Part shown: one piece after another, positions 7,901-9,618 of the stretch | Layout: each line of letters begins with the position of its first letter | Position numbering within the stretch: position 1 is the stretch's first letter | Source: JBFJVD01 sp041624375 | GTDB taxonomy: Bacteria > Chloroflexota > Anaerolineae > Anaerolineales > E44-bin32 | Reading direction: 5' to 3' | Assembly (NCBI GenBank): GCA_041624375.1 | Contig: JBFJVD010000111.1 | Span: 1-9,618, forward strand | Length of the DNA: 9,618 nucleotides | Made by a program: the position numbers and the translations under genes | Notes under the pieces: model-generated | The model's input: only the letters and a program-made list of their open reading frames with translations | Database searches by the model: none | What the model was told of the DNA's origin: nothing

Positions 7901-8493
7901 CGCTGGAGCAATCCGAAGCGGCGATCTCGTTGGCGGAGCGCTACGACTTCCCGTTCTGGCTTGCCGCCGGGCGCGTGCTGCGGGGCTGGTCTCTGGCCTT
8001 TCTGGAGAGGACGGCGGAGGGGATTAAGGTGCTTCGCGAGGGCGTGGGAGGCTGGGAGCGGATGGGCACCCGACTGGGAAAGCCCATGTTCCTCAGCCTG
8101 CTCGGCGAGGCCCTAGGCAAAGCCGGCTTGATCAAAGAAGGGCTCTTCGCCGTACAGCAGGGCCTGCTAATCGTGGAAAGCAGGGCGGAGCCGTTCAGCG
8201 AGCCCGAACTCTACCGGATCCAGGGTGAGCTTCTCCTCGCAACCGGTGCAGAGGAAAGGGAAGCCGAACAGTCATTGGAGCAAGCACTCCACCTGGCCCG
8301 CCAGCATAAGCTCCGGTCGCTCGAGCTGCGCAGCGCGCTGAGCTTGGGGCGTCTGTGGGCCAGGCGTGGCGCAATGGAGTCAGCCATTGGCGTCCTGCGT
8401 CCGGCGCTCGAAGCCTTCGAAGAGGGCCATGAAACCGGCGATCTGATGGAGGCGGCTTCGCTGTTGGAGAGCTGGTCAGCGGCGCAGGATTGA
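4954..8493 (+). CDS. SARP-type transcriptional activator: OmpR-like HTH, BTAD, STAND ATPase, TPR-like repeats
   Basis: This encodes 1179 residues. Residues 1-95 are an OmpR/PhoB-like winged-helix domain; the opening MLEVRLLGQFEV and SRPAQSLFAYLILN (23-36) are typical. Residues about 96-240 form the all-helical BTAD domain (WLDVQELE, YRGELLPGFYEEWV, KLGVRPSPET). A Pro-rich hinge at about 252-276 leads to a STAND/AAA-type ATPase beginning FVGRDRELAQL (281-291), with Walker A GEPGSGKT (310-317), Walker B LVLILDDLQWAD (466-477) and TGGQPLF (571-577), all intact. From about residue 740 to the end the protein is helical with TPR-like units (for example GRLEEARPHLEEARRLY at 890-906 and a terminal run at 1085-1175), a likely signal-sensing arm. 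In this family, ATP binding relieves inhibition so the N-terminal domains bind direct repeats upstream of target promoters; there is no C-terminal LuxR HTH. The ATG at 4954 fits the domain edge, although its ribosome binding site is weak (AAGGGG, 4936-4941, 12 nt upstream). It appears monocistronic and not part of an obvious biosynthetic cluster; its target and ligand are unknown. Confidence 0.97.
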   Translation: MLEVRLLGQFEVRLTGATVEIPSRPAQSLFAYLILNRGIASRREKLAGLLWPDSSEANARNNLRQALWRLRRALHRNPEADQHFLIADNFAVGFNDQSEFWLDVQELETRIPADGGAEAWIAAVSVYRGELLPGFYEEWVTLERERVEALFEQRMGTLLDRLLAEQRWEDALSWAERWIAAGMVPEPAYRALMLAHTRLGDLSAAASAYTRCVEDLAEKLGVRPSPETVTLYQNLIREDGGVIEDLQSAGIPTSRPASQPEALRRVEILSPPPPAIGRSVFVGRDRELAQLEIFLTRSLAGHGQVVFVTGEPGSGKTALMSEFARRTWEAGEPTIFAFGNCNALTGIGDPYLPFREILTQLAGGARAGWGIAPERGTQAASLEEIFPHALEALLHHGADLVDSFIPGSALLAGLEGLTPARDHLRSELQHFLARHASGGPEARLEQKDLFLQYTRVLHTLAARRPLVLILDDLQWADLGSVSLLFHLGRRIQHSPILLLAAFRPAELALPYSGDSHPVRRIVAEFQRAFGEIQIDLERTYEDERRRFVEDFLDTEPNLLDEAFREELYRHTGGQPLFTIELLRAMEVSGDLVKDPEGRWVRGESLDWGRLPARVEGVIQTRIARVGPEPRELLRVASVEGETFTAEVCARVLGRDEGEVVASLSAILDRRFRLVTAETTQRIDGARLSRYRFRHGLFQKHLYHGLDTVERAYLHERVGAELERLYGLRSDEYCVPLARHFSQSEVAEKASHYQLLAGELAMRLSAHDEAIDHFSMGLEMLSRQEKGPSSRADELRLLSGLGIAMIATRGYAATEVELIYRRAREISRETQEGPMLGPILYGLRSFSLVRADYDNAYRLAGELTDLGRRLEDAGLLLAGHESLGTSLFYKGRLEEARPHLEEARRLYDPARHRPLNHLYGQDNGVTSSCYLGLTLWAMGFPDQGLESAREGLVIGLEARHPFSLGLAHTFNALVHTLRRDHRHALEQSEAAISLAERYDFPFWLAAGRVLRGWSLAFLERTAEGIKVLREGVGGWERMGTRLGKPMFLSLLGEALGKAGLIKEGLFAVQQGLLIVESRAEPFSEPELYRIQGELLLATGAEEREAEQSLEQALHLARQHKLRSLELRSALSLGRLWARRGAMESAIGVLRPALEAFEEGHETGDLMEAASLLESWSAAQD

Positions 8494-8511
8494 AACTGAA
8501 CTCTGCGGTAA

Positions 8512-8696
8512 CGGCCAGGAAGACATCCGGCTAACGCTCGGGGGGTAGCCTGTGGGCGACCGGCTGGGAGGATTGTGAGGTCCAAATGGGACGACCCAGC
8601 CTCCCGGAGCCGGTCCGGATGTGCCAGCCCCGGCCTCGTGCCGGCCAGAGGTGACATGCACCGACGGCGCGGGCACGGCCAGAATACCCTCCGGCT
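8512..8696 (+). repeat. Short direct repeats in the region after the SARP gene
   Basis: The pattern CGGCCAG, seven variable bases, TCCGGCT occurs at 8512-8532 and again at 8676-8696. CGGCCAG alone has a third copy at 8642-8648, and CCGGCTGGG occurs at 8560-8568 and 8691-8699. All lie within 185 bp of non-coding DNA between convergent genes. The unit boundaries are unclear, and high GC content makes some repetition expected. Confidence 0.4.
8523..8622 (+). other. Nested inverted repeats, possible structured RNA or terminator after the SARP gene
   Basis: The strongest element is a 14-bp arm: GACCGGCTGGGAGG (8558-8571) pairs fully with 8600-8605 and 8608-8615, with a two-base GG bulge at 8606-8607 and a 28-nt loop. 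Inside the loop GTCC (8580-8583) can pair with GGAC (8589-8592). Outside it ACATCCGG (8523-8530) can pair with CCGGATGT (8615-8622), and GGCTA/TAGCC (8529-8533, 8546-8550) could make a side hairpin, giving a branched fold. It starts about 30 bp after the regulator stop codon, so part may act in 3'-end formation, but no T-run follows. I recognise no RNA family. Confidence 0.4.
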
Positions 8697-8704
8697 GGGT
8701 TGAA

Positions 8705-8730
8705 GGGGCGGGCTAGGGGCGACCCGCCCC
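8705..8730. terminator. GC-rich hairpin between convergent SARP and glpD genes
   Basis: GGGGCGGG (8705-8712) pairs perfectly with CCCGCCCC (8723-8730) around a 10-nt loop. It lies between the stop of the SARP gene (8493) and that of the minus-strand glpD (8849), so it could end transcripts from either side. No real T-run is present; on the minus strand only TTCAA follows. The remaining 8731-8848 stretch holds no gene or clear signal that I can see. Confidence 0.4.
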
Positions 8731-8848
8731 CTCACCGCGCATCCTCAGCCCCATCTATTCCTGCATCCGACAACCCACACCTGTTATCCAGGAAACGAGG
8801 GTGATCCGTCCGTCGCAGCGCCCCCGACCGGCAGGGTTGATTCTCACT

Positions 8849-9618
8849 TCAGGCCGATGACGACAATAGAGAAGCCGGCACGCCATAGAAACGCTGCCAC
8901 AGCGCGGCATAGCGCGCGACCTCATCCTGCCAGTGATCATCGTTCCAGGAAAGCTCAGACCGGACGACCGGGGCAATCTTCTTCAACAGTCCGACTCCAC
9001 CTTGAGGGACCGTCAATCCCAGACGGACTCGCCGCAGCATCAGGTCGTCCAGGTGCCGGACCGATTCCTGGCGGGCGATCCAGCGCAATTCTGCGAACGT
9101 GATCGGAGAACCTTCGATCATCGGCTGAAGCTCTTCGGCGGGAGCCCGGAGTGCGAAGTCTAGGCCATCCAGCCCGTAGCGGGCCCGCCAGCGCTGGACA
9201 AGCCTCCGGTCCAGTGGCAGATCGGCGGGAAGCGGTGGAAGCGGGTTGAGTGCGGGTGAGTTCCGCAGAACGGGGGGAAAGCCGCGGCGGTTGCGGCGCA
9301 GCGCCTGCAGCGCGGAGACCGCCTGCGCGTGGAAGGTGGTCAGCTTGCCGCCGGTCACCGTCAGCAGGCCGGATTCAAACCAGACGGCCTGCTCCCGGCT
9401 GGCCCTGGTGGGATCTGCCGTGCTCACATCGGTCACGGGACGCACGCCGGCATAGACCGCCTGGACGTCTCCCATCGTCAGGTTGAGCCCGGGAAATCGG
9501 GCCTGCAGCCCCGTAAGCAGAAACTCGATCTCTTGCGGGGAGGCGAGGGGGTCTTCGAGTGGCCCCTTGTGCTCAACATCCGTTGTGCCCACCAGCATGA
9601 CCCCCTGCCAGGGCACAC
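8849..9618 (-). CDS. glpD: FAD-dependent glycerol-3-phosphate dehydrogenase, C-terminal half (5' truncated by window edge)
   Basis: The frame is open from the right edge to a TGA at 8849-8851, giving 256 codons; the N-terminal FAD-binding part lies beyond the window, and the GTG at 9614-9616 is simply the first full codon. The enzyme oxidises sn-glycerol 3-phosphate to dihydroxyacetone phosphate and passes electrons to quinone at the membrane. GlpD landmarks, counted from the first visible residue, are VGTTDVEHKGP (9-19), VYAGVRPV (54-61), the substrate and FAD region VTGGKLTTF (87-95), and the C-terminal helical domain with HLDDLMLRRVRLG (188-200). The fragment ends soon after the usual GlpD C-terminal helix (WQDEVARYAALWQRFYG), so the 3' end is intact. 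It is convergent with the SARP-type gene and shows no functional link to it. Confidence 0.95.
   Translation of the reverse strand, partial: VPWQGVMLVGTTDVEHKGPLEDPLASPQEIEFLLTGLQARFPGLNLTMGDVQAVYAGVRPVTDVSTADPTRASREQAVWFESGLLTVTGGKLTTFHAQAVSALQALRRNRRGFPPVLRNSPALNPLPPLPADLPLDRRLVQRWRARYGLDGLDFALRAPAEELQPMIEGSPITFAELRWIARQESVRHLDDLMLRRVRLGLTVPQGGVGLLKKIAPVVRSELSWNDDHWQDEVARYAALWQRFYGVPASLLSSSA

Noticed and set aside
8758..8794. TTCCTG/CAGGAA inverted repeat considered as the glpD terminator
   Set aside because: Only 6 bp with a 25-nt loop and no T-run; too weak to call.

Overview
The window is GC-rich, and the best guess for its source is a Chloroflexota bacterium, perhaps Anaerolineae-like. 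This rests on two things: a very large BTAD/STAND/TPR regulator of the type common in that phylum, and a secreted protein with a Thr/Pro-rich linker before a jelly-roll domain. No rRNA, marker gene or database search backs this, so the assignment is tentative. No tRNA, rRNA, CRISPR array, IS element or prophage gene was recognised.

Layout, left to right. (1) On the + strand, the C-terminal part of an MBL-fold hydrolase of ComEC/Rec2 type (cut by the window edge) is followed after 29 bp by a patatin-like phospholipase; the two look like one operon. (2) A perfect 9-bp hairpin separates them from a convergent minus-strand block: a DoxX/DUF417-like small membrane protein, and upstream of it a membrane-anchored or secreted protein with a LamG/DUF1080-like jelly-roll domain. 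The jelly-roll gene has its own intrinsic terminator, so these two are probably separate units. (3) A gene-poor stretch (about 3908-4452) is followed by a 52-codon minus-strand membrane miniprotein with an exact AGGAGG ribosome binding site. (4) A less GC-rich divergent intergenic region holds a direct repeat against a sigma70-like promoter in front of the largest gene. (5) That gene encodes a 1179-residue SARP-type regulator (OmpR-like DNA-binding domain, BTAD, STAND ATPase, TPR-like tail). (6) A 355-bp convergent intergenic region is rich in inverted and direct repeats. (7) The C-terminal half of an FAD-dependent glycerol-3-phosphate dehydrogenase (glpD) runs out of the right edge on the minus strand.

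Functionally the window is a mosaic, not one pathway. The most system-like part is the MBL hydrolase-patatin pair at the left edge, which may be an effector module (a lipid-cleaving enzyme with a metallohydrolase partner); any third component would lie upstream of the window. The SARP-type regulator is an orphan with no obvious biosynthetic cluster beside it. Its divergent neighbours and its own promoter are the most accessible candidate targets.
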